From Microbacteriaceae bacterium (lineage in GTDB: Bacteria > Actinomycetota > Actinomycetes > Actinomycetales > Microbacteriaceae): 64,000 nt of DNA. The notes under the pieces were generated by a model that was given only the letters and a program-made list of their open reading frames with translations, ran no database searches and was not told the origin of the DNA. Positions 43,717 to 54,125 of the stretch are shown in pieces. The stretch is from positions 1 through 64,000 of the forward strand of contig JACMNE010000155.1 in assembly GCA_014378715.1 (NCBI GenBank), in the 5' to 3' direction. The stretch's first letter is position 1. The number at the start of each line of letters is the position of its first letter. The position numbers and the translations under genes were made by a program.

Positions 43717-44673
43717 ATGCGCCCCCTGTACCCAGCGATCGAACCGCACGACACCGGCCTCCTCGACGTCGGCGACGGCCAGCAGCTCTACTGGGAGGTC
43801 TCGGGCAATCCGCACGGCAAGCCGGTCGTCTTCCTGCACGGTGGTCCGGGTGGTGCCGTCTCTCCTCTGCACCGGCGGGTGTTCGATCCGGCGAAGTACC
43901 GCATCGTGCTGTTCGACCAGCGCGGAGCCGGGCGCAGCCTCCCGCACGCAAGCGAGCCGGGCTACGACCTCTCGGTCAACACGACCTGGCACCTCGTTGC
44001 CGACATCGAGCGGCTGCGCGACCATGTCGGTGTGGACACCTGGCAGGTGTTCGGCGGATCGTGGGGGAGCACCCTCGCCCTCGCCTACGCCCAGACCCAC
44101 CCCGACCGGGTGACCGAGCTCGTGCTCCGCGGCATCTTCACCCTCCGCGAGAGCGAGCTGGACTGGTTCTACGAGGGACCCGCCGGGCAGATCTTCCCTG
44201 ATGTGTGGGAGAAGTACGTAGCCCAGGTGCCCGGTACCGAACGTGGTGGATACATCATGGCCTACCATCGGCTGTTGAACGATCCGGACCCCGCCGTCCA
44301 CGGACCGGCCGCCGTCGCCTGGGCGACCTGGGAGGCGAGCGCGATCACCCTGCTGCCGCAGCCGGCGACCGTGGCCCGTTTCGCCGACCCCCACTTCGCC
44401 CTGGCCTTCGCGCGGATCGAGAACCACTACTTCATGAACCGCGGCTGGATGGACGACGGCCAGCTCATCACGGACGCGCACCTGCTGAGGCACATCCCCG
44501 CCGTCATCGTGCAGGGCCGTTACGACATCTGCACCCCGCCCGTCACCGCCTGGGACCTGCACCGCGCGTGGCCGGAGGCGGACTTCCACCTCATCCCCGA
44601 TGCTGGCCACTCCATGGAGGAGCCGGGCATCCGCTCGGCGCTGATCGAGGCGACCGACCGCTTCGCGGGGTAG
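43717..44673 (+). CDS. pip: Prolyl aminopeptidase (proline iminopeptidase)
   Basis: This 318-residue cytosolic alpha/beta hydrolase removes N-terminal proline from peptides. The oxyanion segment 'FLHGGPGGAVSP' lies near residues 43-54, 'FDQRGAGRS' near 67-75, and the nucleophile elbow 'GGSWGSTLALAY' near 109-120. The acid is in 'GRYDICTP' and the base His in 'DAGHSM'. These are signatures of the S33 family, and length is normal. It starts leaderless behind TAGGCT. A non-coding, repeat-bearing stretch follows. Confidence 0.94.
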   Translation: MRPLYPAIEPHDTGLLDVGDGQQLYWEVSGNPHGKPVVFLHGGPGGAVSPLHRRVFDPAKYRIVLFDQRGAGRSLPHASEPGYDLSVNTTWHLVADIERLRDHVGVDTWQVFGGSWGSTLALAYAQTHPDRVTELVLRGIFTLRESELDWFYEGPAGQIFPDVWEKYVAQVPGTERGGYIMAYHRLLNDPDPAVHGPAAVAWATWEASAITLLPQPATVARFADPHFALAFARIENHYFMNRGWMDDGQLITDAHLLRHIPAVIVQGRYDICTPPVTAWDLHRAWPEADFHLIPDAGHSMEEPGIRSALIEATDRFAG

Positions 44674-44954
44674 CCCGGCCTGCCTCGCCCTCGCGGCGCC
44701 CGTTGCGGACAGCGGCGCCCGGCACGCCGCCCGCCGCAGGTCGCTAACGGGGGCCGCAGAGGTGCAAAGCCCGCCGACACGCCGGCCGCAGGCGTCAGCC
44801 CCCGCCGCAGTCGGGGGTCGTTCCCGGCGTTTGCCCCGCCGTAGCCGAAAACCGTCGCCGCAGCGGGAGCGGGGTCACCGGCCCCCCGCCGAGCGGCCCC
44901 GCCTCGCTAAACGGAACCTGCGCCGCACGCGAATACCCCCTCCGCAGCGAGATT

Positions 44955-45002
44955 GGGACAGGCCGCGGGGCCGGGACAGGCCGCACGTTCGGGACAGGCC
45001 GC
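44955..45002 (+). repeat. Three GGGACAGGCCGC copies with an 18-base period
   Basis: Exact 12-mers occur at 44955-44966, 44973-44984 and 44991-45002, directly upstream of the regulated promoter. The regular period suggests binding sites or a short tandem duplication. Confidence 0.85.
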
Positions 45003-45039
45003 GGCGGCGGTATACCCCTTTTTGTCATAGCTTACTGGT

Positions 45040-45069
45040 ACAAGTCTTGTGTCATACTTGTGCAACAAG
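45040..45069. promoter_or_regulatory. Two palindromes, probable GntR/YtrA operators
   Basis: ACAAGTCTTGT (45040-45050) and CTTGT-GCA-ACAAG (45057-45069) share the half-site CTTGT/ACAAG in opposite order. They lie before and over the likely -10 and start site. The GntR-type regulator encoded as the second gene of this unit is the obvious candidate ligand. Confidence 0.6.
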
Positions 45070-45086
45070 ATAAGGGGGGAATGACA

Positions 45087-46064
45087 ATGACCGTGCTGTT
45101 CTACGTGCTCGTTTCGGACGGGACACCGCTGGCGATAGCCCTCGTGATCGCCGGAGCCTGGGCGCTGATCCCGGCCGGGCGGCGGAGGGTCTCGCGCCTG
45201 GTCGTGCGACCGGTGACCGGCGGCTCGCCCTCCGTCGCGGCCTCCGGCGTCATCCTGGGCGCGGCTGCCCTGATCATGGCGTTCTCCGCGCCCATCCAGT
45301 TCGCTCTCTCACGATCCGGCCTCGTCGCCTCCCCTGCCTTCGAGTACACGTGGTGGGAATACGCACCCGTGCTGCTGCTCGCCTGTGCGGCGCTCGCCGT
45401 AACGCTCCTTGTCCTGACACTGGGCCGGCGCAAGCCGGAGGTGCCCGTCCCGCCCCTGGCTCCCCGGTCGTGGCGCACCTACCTCGACTTCCGGCAGCTT
45501 CGGATTCCCGGCGTGGCACTGGCCGGCGTCATCCTTTTGGTCGCCTTCGCCGGGTCCATCTCGAGCCAGGATGACGAGGGCCGCTACCGGTGGCTGGTCG
45601 TGGAGTCCGGAGGCGAGAACAGGGCGGCGACGACGTTCTTCGGCTGGGCGTACGGGCTGCCCGTGCTGGCGGGGTGCGTGGTGTTGGGGGTCCTCGCCTT
45701 CTGCGTGCTGTCCGCGAACGCCGCGCGCCCGTTCCAGCGTCCCGAATCCGTGCCGGCCGACGAGGGGTCACGTCGCGCCATCAGCTTGCGCACCATCTGG
45801 GTCGTCTCGGGAGCACTGCTGCTCACGCTCGGCCGGTCGGTGAGCAGGGTCGCCGGATCCGCACTCATGACCACCAGCAACTCCGGCCATTCCTGGGGCA
45901 CGGATATCGCCGCCCTTGCGCCGTGGCTCTCCTGGGTCGCCGGATTTCTCACCGTGACGGCCTACATCCTGCTCCTGCTCGTCGTCGGAACAACTCGATT
46001 CCGGCCCGCGCCGCCGTTGCGGGTCGAGGAGGCCCAGGCGGAATCCGACCCGGCGAGGAGGTGA
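45087..46064 (+). CDS. Polytopic membrane protein of unknown function
   Basis: This 325-residue protein has about seven hydrophobic segments, the first being 'VLFYVLVSDGTPLAIALVIA' at the N-terminus. Others lie near residues 50-70, 85-110, 145-160, 185-205, 235-250 and 275-300. No known family motif is visible. ATG 45087 is preferred since AAGGGGG is eight bases upstream; ATG 45081 is too close. The gene is immediately followed by a YtrA-type GntR gene. Such regulators usually control ABC exporters answering cell-wall antibiotics, so this could be an unusual permease or immunity-like protein, though no ATPase is adjacent. Confidence 0.72.
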   Translation: MTVLFYVLVSDGTPLAIALVIAGAWALIPAGRRRVSRLVVRPVTGGSPSVAASGVILGAAALIMAFSAPIQFALSRSGLVASPAFEYTWWEYAPVLLLACAALAVTLLVLTLGRRKPEVPVPPLAPRSWRTYLDFRQLRIPGVALAGVILLVAFAGSISSQDDEGRYRWLVVESGGENRAATTFFGWAYGLPVLAGCVVLGVLAFCVLSANAARPFQRPESVPADEGSRRAISLRTIWVVSGALLLTLGRSVSRVAGSALMTTSNSGHSWGTDIAALAPWLSWVAGFLTVTAYILLLLVVGTTRFRPAPPLRVEEAQAESDPARR

Positions 46065-46068
46065 CCCC

Positions 46069-46443
46069 ATGGCGGGATACAGCTCAGAGCAGATAGCCGA
46101 CCACTACCGGGGACTCATCCTCGCCGGCCGGGTCGGCGCCGGAGATCGCCTGCCCACGGTGCGCCAGATCGCCCGCGACCTCGACGTCGCCCTCGGCACG
46201 GCGGCCAAGGCCTACAAGAGTCTCGAGGGGGAGGGGTTCATCGTCAGCCGCGGCGCCGCGGGAACCCGGGTGGCCGAGCGACCATCCGTCCTCCCCGGCC
46301 CGCTGATCGTCCAGCTCCGCGAGGCCGTGATCGCCGCGCAGGCATGCGGAACCTCGAGATCCCACGCGATCCACGCGTTCCAGTCGATGTGGGACGAGAC
46401 GGCGGGATCGACGGCCGCGCAGCAGCAGTCAGCTCCGGGCTGA
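46069..46443 (+). CDS. GntR family regulator, YtrA-like
   Basis: This 124-residue short GntR protein has the N-terminal winged helix 'IADHYRGLILAGRVGAGDRL', 'PTVRQIARDLDVALGTAAKA' and 'YKSLEGEGFIVSRGAAGTRV' (about residues 9-68). A helical tail of about 50 residues then ends the chain instead of a large effector domain, which is the hallmark of the YtrA subfamily. It follows the membrane-protein gene after four bases and probably autoregulates through the two palindromes upstream of that gene. Its last 15 bases overlap the convergent MFS gene tail to tail. Confidence 0.88.
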   Translation: MAGYSSEQIADHYRGLILAGRVGAGDRLPTVRQIARDLDVALGTAAKAYKSLEGEGFIVSRGAAGTRVAERPSVLPGPLIVQLREAVIAAQACGTSRSHAIHAFQSMWDETAGSTAAQQQSAPG

Positions 46444-47847
46444 GACTCCCCGCGCGCCCTGCGGCGGCGTGCGCGGCATCGACAGCACGGCGGCGACGGT
46501 CGCGACGGCGGCGATGGCGACCGCCACGAACACGGCGCTGGATGCGGTCTCGATGGTCGCGACATCCGCTTCAGAACGTCCCGACGCGGCGAAGATCGAG
46601 TTGGCCACCGCTCCGAAGATGGCGACGCCGACGGCGCTGCCCATCGATCGTGCGAAGAGGTTGGTGCCGGTGACGACACCGCGCTCGTGCCACTCGACGC
46701 TCGACTGTGCGGCGATGAGCGACGGGGAGGCGACGAAGCCGAGGCCGAGTCCGATCACGAAGCAGCTGACGGCGACGGTCGCGACACTCGGGGAGCCGGT
46801 GAAGGCGGCGAGGACGACCGTGCCAAGCACCACGAACACCACTCCGATCATGGCCGTGTTGCGGAATCCGATCCGCAGGTAGAGGCGACCGGACTGGGCG
46901 GCGGCGATCGGCCAGCCGATCGTGAGGGCCGCCAGCGCGAGTCCCGCGACTATCGGGGTGGTGCCGAGCGACCCGGAGAGGTACGTCGGCACGTAGGAGG
47001 TGAGGCCGATGAGGATCGCCCCGACGCCGATCGAGACGAGGGTGGTGGTGAGCAGGAGCCGGCGCGAGAACACCCAGAGCGGCAGGATCGGTTCGGCCGC
47101 CCGCGTCTCGGCCAGGACGAACAGTCCGAGCAGCACCGCACCGAGGGCGAACGCGCCGATGCTCTGTGGCGAGTTCCACGCCCAGGCCTGCCCGCCCTCG
47201 AGCACGGCGAGGATCAGCAGGGTAAGGGAGGCGGTGAGCAACACGGCTCCGAGGTAGTCGACGCGGTGCGGGCGCCGCTCGACGCTCTCGTGGAAGTTGC
47301 GCCAGATCATCAGTGCCGCGATGAGGCAGAGCGGGATGTTGACGAAGAAGATCCAGCGCCAGCTGAGAAACTGCGAGAACACCCCGCCGAGGGTCGGCCC
47401 GACGACCGAGGAGATGCCCCAGACGCTCGCCAGGTAGCCCTGCACCTTCGCGCGCTCGGCCAGCGTGTAGATGTCGCCGGCGATCGTGATCGACATCGGC
47501 TGCACTGCCCCGGCACCGAGTCCCTGCACCACCCGGAACGCGATGAGCGCTGGCATGCTCCAGGCGAGACCGCACAGCACCGAGCCGAGCAGGAACAGGC
47601 CGATGCCGATAAGGATTATCGGCTTGCGTCCGATCATGTCGGAGAGCTTCGCGTAGACCGGCACCGACACCGCCTGCGCGAGCAGGTAGATCGAGAACAG
47701 CCACGGGAACAGCGAGAAGCCGCCCAGGTCGGCGACGATCGAGGGCACGGCCGTCGCGAGGATGGTGGCATCGATCGCCACGAGTCCCGTCGAGAGCATG
47801 AGGGCGATCAACACGGGTCCGCGTTCGGAGCGGAACCCCACATTCAA
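46429..47847 (-). CDS. MFS multidrug exporter, DHA2/EmrB-like
   Basis: This inner-membrane proton-driven exporter of about 472 residues has 14 predicted helices. Motif C-like 'LASVWGISSVVGPTLGGVFS' lies near residues 127-146, followed by 'WRWIFFVNIPLCL', a DHA2 signature. The early 'AIDATILATAVPSIVADLGG' and motif A region 'KLSDMIGRKPIILIG' are typical. Start choice is uncertain: no ATG is in frame before the first helix. TTG 47847, with GGGAGG fifteen bases upstream, or GTG 47841, are the best options. It lies directly after the Nudix gene and may be co-transcribed with it. Substrates are unknown. Confidence 0.87.
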   Translation of the reverse strand: MNVGFRSERGPVLIALMLSTGLVAIDATILATAVPSIVADLGGFSLFPWLFSIYLLAQAVSVPVYAKLSDMIGRKPIILIGIGLFLLGSVLCGLAWSMPALIAFRVVQGLGAGAVQPMSITIAGDIYTLAERAKVQGYLASVWGISSVVGPTLGGVFSQFLSWRWIFFVNIPLCLIAALMIWRNFHESVERRPHRVDYLGAVLLTASLTLLILAVLEGGQAWAWNSPQSIGAFALGAVLLGLFVLAETRAAEPILPLWVFSRRLLLTTTLVSIGVGAILIGLTSYVPTYLSGSLGTTPIVAGLALAALTIGWPIAAAQSGRLYLRIGFRNTAMIGVVFVVLGTVVLAAFTGSPSVATVAVSCFVIGLGLGFVASPSLIAAQSSVEWHERGVVTGTNLFARSMGSAVGVAIFGAVANSIFAASGRSEADVATIETASSAVFVAVAIAAVATVAAVLSMPRTPPQGARGVSARS

Positions 47848-47848
47848 C

Positions 47849-48349
47849 TCAGACAGCGGATGCCTCCCGGCCGTGAATCTCGGTACTCTCGACGGTGCGG
47901 CCGTCGGCCCCGAAGACGAAGGTGGCGCGCACGCTCTCGCCGGTGAGGGCGCGTGGCAGCCAGAATCGCGCGTCGTCCCACATCCGCTCGAAGGGGATCG
48001 AGGAGACGGGGAACCACTCGGGCGCGAGCTCGTCGGACTCGACCGGGTCGCCGGACCAGGTGCGGCAGAGGAAGGCCCAGGACTTCTGGCTCCAGAGCGG
48101 ATGATGCGTGAACGGGTACCTGAGCTCGCCGATGAGAACAAGGTCGGTCGCTGCGATCGTGATGCCGACCTCCTCGAGGGTCTCGCGCACGGCGGCGTCG
48201 GTCGGGGACTCGCCCGCCTCGAGCTTGCCGCCGGGGCCGACGAGGTTGCCCAGGCCCAGGCCGGTCTTCTTGCGTCCGAGGAGCACCTCGGTGCCCTGCG
48301 GGGTGTCGCGGACGAGGTAGCAGACACTCACCTCGGGCAATTCGGCCAT
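47849..48349 (-). CDS. Nudix hydrolase, MTH1-like 8-oxo-dGTPase
   Basis: This 166-residue enzyme has the complete Nudix box 'GGKLEAGESPTDAAVRETLE' followed by 'EVGI' (about residues 39-62). The flanks 'VLLGRKKTGLGLGNLVGPGG' and 'WSQKSWAFLCRTWSGDP' resemble human MTH1/NUDT1, which hydrolyses oxidised purine nucleoside triphosphates. It would sanitise the nucleotide pool. A TACGCT box seven bases before the ATG suggests leaderless transcription. It is divergent from the RecQ-PRTase gene, 54 bases away, and immediately upstream of the MFS gene. Confidence 0.86.
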   Translation of the reverse strand: MAELPEVSVCYLVRDTPQGTEVLLGRKKTGLGLGNLVGPGGKLEAGESPTDAAVRETLEEVGITIAATDLVLIGELRYPFTHHPLWSQKSWAFLCRTWSGDPVESDELAPEWFPVSSIPFERMWDDARFWLPRALTGESVRATFVFGADGRTVESTEIHGREASAV

Positions 48350-48356
48350 GGGCGGA

Positions 48357-48362
48357 AGCGTA
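48357..48362 (-). promoter_or_regulatory. -10 box TACGCT of the Nudix gene
   Basis: TACGCT on the minus strand is seven bases before ATG 48349. Confidence 0.45.
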
Positions 48363-48391
48363 GTCCAGCGGCCTGTGTCGGTGGCACCTGT

Positions 48392-48397
48392 CAGGCT
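48392..48397 (+). promoter_or_regulatory. -10-like box CAGGCT of the RecQ-PRTase gene
   Basis: CAGGCT is six bases before ATG 48404. The intervening GGAGGC is too close to act as a good ribosome binding site, so leaderless initiation is likely. Confidence 0.4.
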
Positions 48398-48403
48398 GGA
48401 GGC

Positions 48404-50515
48404 ATGTCCTCTCCGACCCATGATGATGCCCTCGCCGTGCTGCGCACACTCGTCGGCCGCGATGACGCTGCCTTCCACGACGGCCAGTTCGAAGCGATCC
48501 AGACCCTCGTCGACGTCCGCAGCCGCGCGCTCGTGGTGCAGCGCACCGGATGGGGCAAGTCGGCCGTGTACTTCGTGGCGACGCGGCTGCTGCGCAACCT
48601 GGGTCGCGGCCCCACGATCCTCGTCTCGCCGCTGCTGGCCCTGATGCGCGACCAGATCGCCGCGGCCGAGCGTGCGGGGGTGCGTGCTGTCGCGATCAAC
48701 TCGACGAACGCGCACGAGTGGAGTGACGTACTCGGCAAGCTCGCCCGGGACGAGGTGGACGTGCTGCTGGTCTCGCCCGAGCGGCTCAACAACCCCTCCT
48801 TCCGCGAGAACCAGCTGCCGGCGCTGATCCCGCGGGTCGGCATGCTCGTGGTCGACGAGGCGCACTGCATCTCCGACTGGGGCCACGACTTCCGGCCCGA
48901 CTACCGCCGGCTGCGCGACCTCATCGCCCAGATGCCCGCCGGGGTGCCGGTGCTGGCGACGACGGCGACCGCGAACAGCCGGGTCGTGCAGGACGTCGCG
49001 GAGCAGCTCGGTTCGGCAGGTTCGGTCGTCACGATCCGCGGACCGCTCGCCAGGGCATCCCTGCGCCTCGGGGTGCTGCGCCTGCCCGACGCGAGCAGCC
49101 GCCTCGGCTGGCTGCTCAGCCACCTCGATGAGCTGCCCGGCAGCGGCATCATCTACACCCTCACCGTCGCCGCCGCGGAGGACACCGCACGGCTCCTCCG
49201 CGAGGCCGGCCACGTCGTCCGCGCGTACACCGGCCAGACCGACACCCTCGAGCGAGAGGAGTCCGAGCAGCTGCTCAAGAACAACCAGGTGAAGGCGTTG
49301 ATCGCCACGAGCGCCCTCGGCATGGGCTTCGACAAGCCCGACCTCGGGTTCGTGTTGCACCTCGGGGCGCCGTCCTCGCCCGTCGCCTACTACCAGCAGG
49401 TCGGCCGCGCGGGCCGCGCCACCGAGAACGCCGATGTTCTCCTGCTGCCGGGGCCCGAGGACGAGGCGATCTGGCAGTACTTCGCGACCGCATCGATGCC
49501 GAGCCAGGACCGCGCGGAGACCGTCATCCACGCGCTTCGCGAGCAGGGTGCCCCGCTGTCAACGCCGGCGCTGGAGGCACGGGTGAACATCCGCCGCACC
49601 CCGCTCGAGCTGCTGCTCAAGGTGCTCGATGTCGATGGTGCCGTGCGCCGGGTGCAGGGCGGCTGGGTCGCCACCGGAGAGCTGTGGGTCTACGACCGGG
49701 AGCGCTATGAGCGCATCGCCGCTGAACGGGTGGCCGAGCAGCAGCACATGATCGAGTACGAGAAGACGAGCGGATGTCGCATGGAATACCTCCAGCGCTC
49801 CCTTGACGACGACACCGCGGTGCCCTGCGGCCGCTGCGACAACTGCGCGGGCGCCTGGTACCCATCCGAGGTCCGCACCGAGGCGACGGCGACCGCGACA
49901 TCCGCTCTCGACCGGGTCGGCGTGCTGCTCGATCCGCGGGCGCAGTGGCCGACGGGGGCCGACCGCCTCGGGGTGCCGGCGAAGGGCAAGATCGCCGTGG
50001 GCGAGCGGATGTCGGAAGGACGCGCCCTCGCGCGCCTCACCGACCTCGGCTGGGGCGGCACGCTGCGTTCGGTGTTCTCGCCGGGCAACGTCGACGCGCC
50101 GGCCTCGCCGCAGCTGATCGCCGCGTGCATCCGGGTGCTCGGCGAGTGGACCTGGGACGAGCGGCCCGTCGCCGTGGTGACGATGCCGTCGCGGTCACAT
50201 CCGCTTCTCATCGAATCGGTCGGGGCAGCGTTCTCGAGTGCTGGGCGTCTGCCGCACCTGGGTTCGCTGGACGCCGTCGCGGGCGGTCCGGTCGGCGAGC
50301 CGGGGGGCAACAGCGCGTACCGGCTGTCGAACGTGTGGAGCGCCTTCGCGGTGGGCGACGCGCTCGCCGCGGGGCTCGCCGGGGTGGGGCCGGGCCCGGT
50401 GCTGCTCGTCGACGATCTGGTCGACAGCCGGTGGACGCTCACGGTCGCCGCCCGACTGCTGCGCGGGGCGGGGGCGCACGGTGTTCTGCCGTTCGCGCTG
50501 GCCCTGCGCGGGTAG
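48404..50515 (+). CDS. RecQ-like helicase fused to a phosphoribosyltransferase-like domain
   Basis: This 703-residue protein has an SF2 RecQ helicase core: Walker A 'RTGWGKS' at 47-53 (Trp replaces the usual Gly), DEAH near 151 with '[13 protein letters not shown]', and 'QQVGRAGR'. A zinc-binding cluster ends 'CGRCDNC' near 475-481. HRDC is missing. Instead the last 200 residues resemble a ComF/PRTase fold, with the PRPP-loop-like '[13 protein letters not shown]' at about 666-678. A nucleotide- or PRPP-sensing role in DNA repair is inference. It is separate from the canonical recQ at 37623. The UvrA paralogue follows 80 bases later. Confidence 0.88.
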   Translation: MSSPTHDDALAVLRTLVGRDDAAFHDGQFEAIQTLVDVRSRALVVQRTGWGKSAVYFVATRLLRNLGRGPTILVSPLLALMRDQIAAAERAGVRAVAINSTNAHEWSDVLGKLARDEVDVLLVSPERLNNPSFRENQLPALIPRVGMLVVDEAHCISDWGHDFRPDYRRLRDLIAQMPAGVPVLATTATANSRVVQDVAEQLGSAGSVVTIRGPLARASLRLGVLRLPDASSRLGWLLSHLDELPGSGIIYTLTVAAAEDTARLLREAGHVVRAYTGQTDTLEREESEQLLKNNQVKALIATSALGMGFDKPDLGFVLHLGAPSSPVAYYQQVGRAGRATENADVLLLPGPEDEAIWQYFATASMPSQDRAETVIHALREQGAPLSTPALEARVNIRRTPLELLLKVLDVDGAVRRVQGGWVATGELWVYDRERYERIAAERVAEQQHMIEYEKTSGCRMEYLQRSLDDDTAVPCGRCDNCAGAWYPSEVRTEATATATSALDRVGVLLDPRAQWPTGADRLGVPAKGKIAVGERMSEGRALARLTDLGWGGTLRSVFSPGNVDAPASPQLIAACIRVLGEWTWDERPVAVVTMPSRSHPLLIESVGAAFSSAGRLPHLGSLDAVAGGPVGEPGGNSAYRLSNVWSAFAVGDALAAGLAGVGPGPVLLVDDLVDSRWTLTVAARLLRGAGAHGVLPFALALRG

Positions 50516-50535
50516 GTGCGTCGAGCGGTCCGCCC

Positions 50536-50541
50536 CTAAAC
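50536..50541 (+). promoter_or_regulatory. Possible -10 box TAAACT of the uvrA-like gene
   Basis: TAAACT lies 54 bases before ATG 50596. No convincing -35 or LexA-type site was seen. Confidence 0.35.
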
Positions 50542-50595
50542 TTGTGCCCCAGATCGGGTACACGAGCCCCGGCGCCCCGGTGACCGGAAGAGACG

Positions 50596-53004
<2,409 letters not shown>

Positions 53005-53220
53005 GTCAGCGTGGCTCCGGCGAGGTGACTGACCCTGTTCGCTGCCGCTCCGCAGCACCGCCAGCACCTCGCGGGCCGATTGCCCACAGATCCTGCCCGA
53101 TTCCCTCTCTTCCATCCGGCCAAGATAGGCAGCCATCGGCATCCGATACCAGCCCCACCACCATCTGTGCACACCGCCCCGACGGTCGCACCTGGGAGGG
53201 GGAGATCCAGCCCGCAGGCA

Positions 53221-53226
53221 TAGGCT
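53221..53226 (+). promoter_or_regulatory. -10 box TAGGCT of the peroxidase gene, leaderless
   Basis: TAGGCT, six C residues, then ATG 53233. No Shine-Dalgarno sequence exists. Confidence 0.6.
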
Positions 53227-53232
53227 CCCCCC

Positions 53233-53718
53233 ATGAGCCTCCGAGACATTCCCCTGATCACGATCGAGCGACAGACCACCACTCTCGCTGACTACGACGG
53301 CAAGGTCATCCTGGTCGTGAACGTCGCGTCCAAGTGCGGCCTCACCCCGCAGTACGCCAAGCTCGAGGCGCTCCAGAAGACCTACGCCGACCGCGGTTTC
53401 ACCGTCCTCGGCTTTCCCTGCAACCAGTTCGCCGGCCAGGAGCCGGGCAGCGCCGAGAAGATCCAGGACTTCTGCTCCATGACCTACGGCGTCACCTTCC
53501 CGATGTTCGACAAGATCCGCGTCAACGGGCGCTCACGTCACCCCCTCTACGCCGAGCTGGTGAAGACAACGGATGCTGCCGGCAAAGCCGGAAACGTCAA
53601 GTGGAACTTCGAGAAGTTCGTGCTGTCGCCCACTGGAGGCGTTCACCGGTTCCGCCCCACTACACAGCCGGACGCCCCCGAGGTCATCGCGGCCATCGAG
53701 TCGGGCCTCGCCGCCTGA
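53233..53718 (+). CDS. Glutathione peroxidase family protein, 2-Cys thioredoxin-dependent type
   Basis: This 161-residue peroxidase reduces organic or hydrogen peroxides. The peroxidatic Cys35 is in 'NVASKCGLTPQY', Gln65 in 'GFPCNQFAGQEPG', and the Trp/Asn of the catalytic site in 'VKWNFEKFV'. Cys81 in 'DFCSMTYGVTFP' aligns with the resolving cysteine of yeast Gpx3, so thioredoxin or mycoredoxin is the more likely reductant, and actinobacteria generally lack glutathione. No selenocysteine codon is present. Transcription appears leaderless. Confidence 0.93.
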   Translation: MSLRDIPLITIERQTTTLADYDGKVILVVNVASKCGLTPQYAKLEALQKTYADRGFTVLGFPCNQFAGQEPGSAEKIQDFCSMTYGVTFPMFDKIRVNGRSRHPLYAELVKTTDAAGKAGNVKWNFEKFVLSPTGGVHRFRPTTQPDAPEVIAAIESGLAA

Positions 53719-53803
53719 TCACCAGGTGGCCCGGGCCTGTCGCCCACCCCGAGACGGTCGTGCCCGATGGTCTCGGGGGCTTGCGCCGATAGGCCCGACG
53801 TCG

Positions 53804-53809
53804 TTGGCT
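53804..53809 (+). promoter_or_regulatory. -10-like box TTGGCT of the small acidic protein gene
   Basis: TTGGCT is six bases before ATG 53816. The second base deviates from TAnnnT, so this is a weak assignment that rests on spacing. Confidence 0.3.
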
Positions 53810-53815
53810 TGTCGC

Positions 53816-54109
53816 ATGACTCTTCCCGATCGCTCTGGCTCAGACTCAGACCCCGGCGTCAACGCACTCGACGGATCGCTCGCGCCAGCCTCCACCGCTG
53901 ATGGTTCTCCCACCGTCGATGTCGGAAGTCGGGAGGACAGTGGCGAGCGGGAGGAGGAGAAGGCGCGCTCGGCCGACGATGAGTCGACGCATGAGGCCAG
54001 CCAGACCGGCCACACCGGCCGATACGCCGAGGTCGCCGACCCGACGCAACGCAACCCGGGGGCGCTCGTCGAGGGCAACCGGGTCACGACTGCCCGCGAC
54101 ATGGAGTGA
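53816..54109 (+). CDS. Small acidic low-complexity protein
   Basis: This 97-residue hydrophilic protein has no recognised domain. It is rich in Ser, Asp, Glu and Thr, with an acidic stretch 'REDSGEREEEKARSADDEST' in the middle and a C-terminus 'RNPGALVEGNRVTTARDME'. There is no signal peptide or membrane helix. TTGGCT lies exactly six bases before the ATG, which matches the leaderless arrangement used by several neighbours and supports the start. It ends 16 bases from the convergent hydrolase stop. It may be disordered; function unknown. Confidence 0.5.
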   Translation: MTLPDRSGSDSDPGVNALDGSLAPASTADGSPTVDVGSREDSGEREEEKARSADDESTHEASQTGHTGRYAEVADPTQRNPGALVEGNRVTTARDME

Positions 54110-54125
54110 GACCCAGCCGCTCGGG

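Larger units (their letters stand above)
44674..45086. promoter_or_regulatory. GC-rich intergenic region with repeats and promoter of the membrane-protein/GntR pair
   Basis: There is no convincing gene. Between 44734 and 44863, CCGCAG-like words recur at spacings of about 20 and 33 bases, hinting at degenerate 52-53-base units. Three GGGACAGGCCGC copies follow at 44955, 44973 and 44991. From 45011 the base composition turns AT-rich, with a CATACT box at 45053-45058 (possible CTTACT -35 at 45031-45036) and two palindromes. AAGGGGGGA precedes the start codon. Confidence 0.5.

Noticed and set aside
46429-46443. A functional meaning for the 15-base tail-to-tail overlap of the GntR and MFS genes
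   Set aside because: Short convergent overlaps are common in compact genomes, and no hairpin or repeat is present.
46429-48327. An N-terminally extended MFS protein reaching to 48327
   Set aside because: The added 160 residues are Ser/Arg/Pro-rich and antiparallel in frame to the Nudix gene, which has an intact Nudix box.
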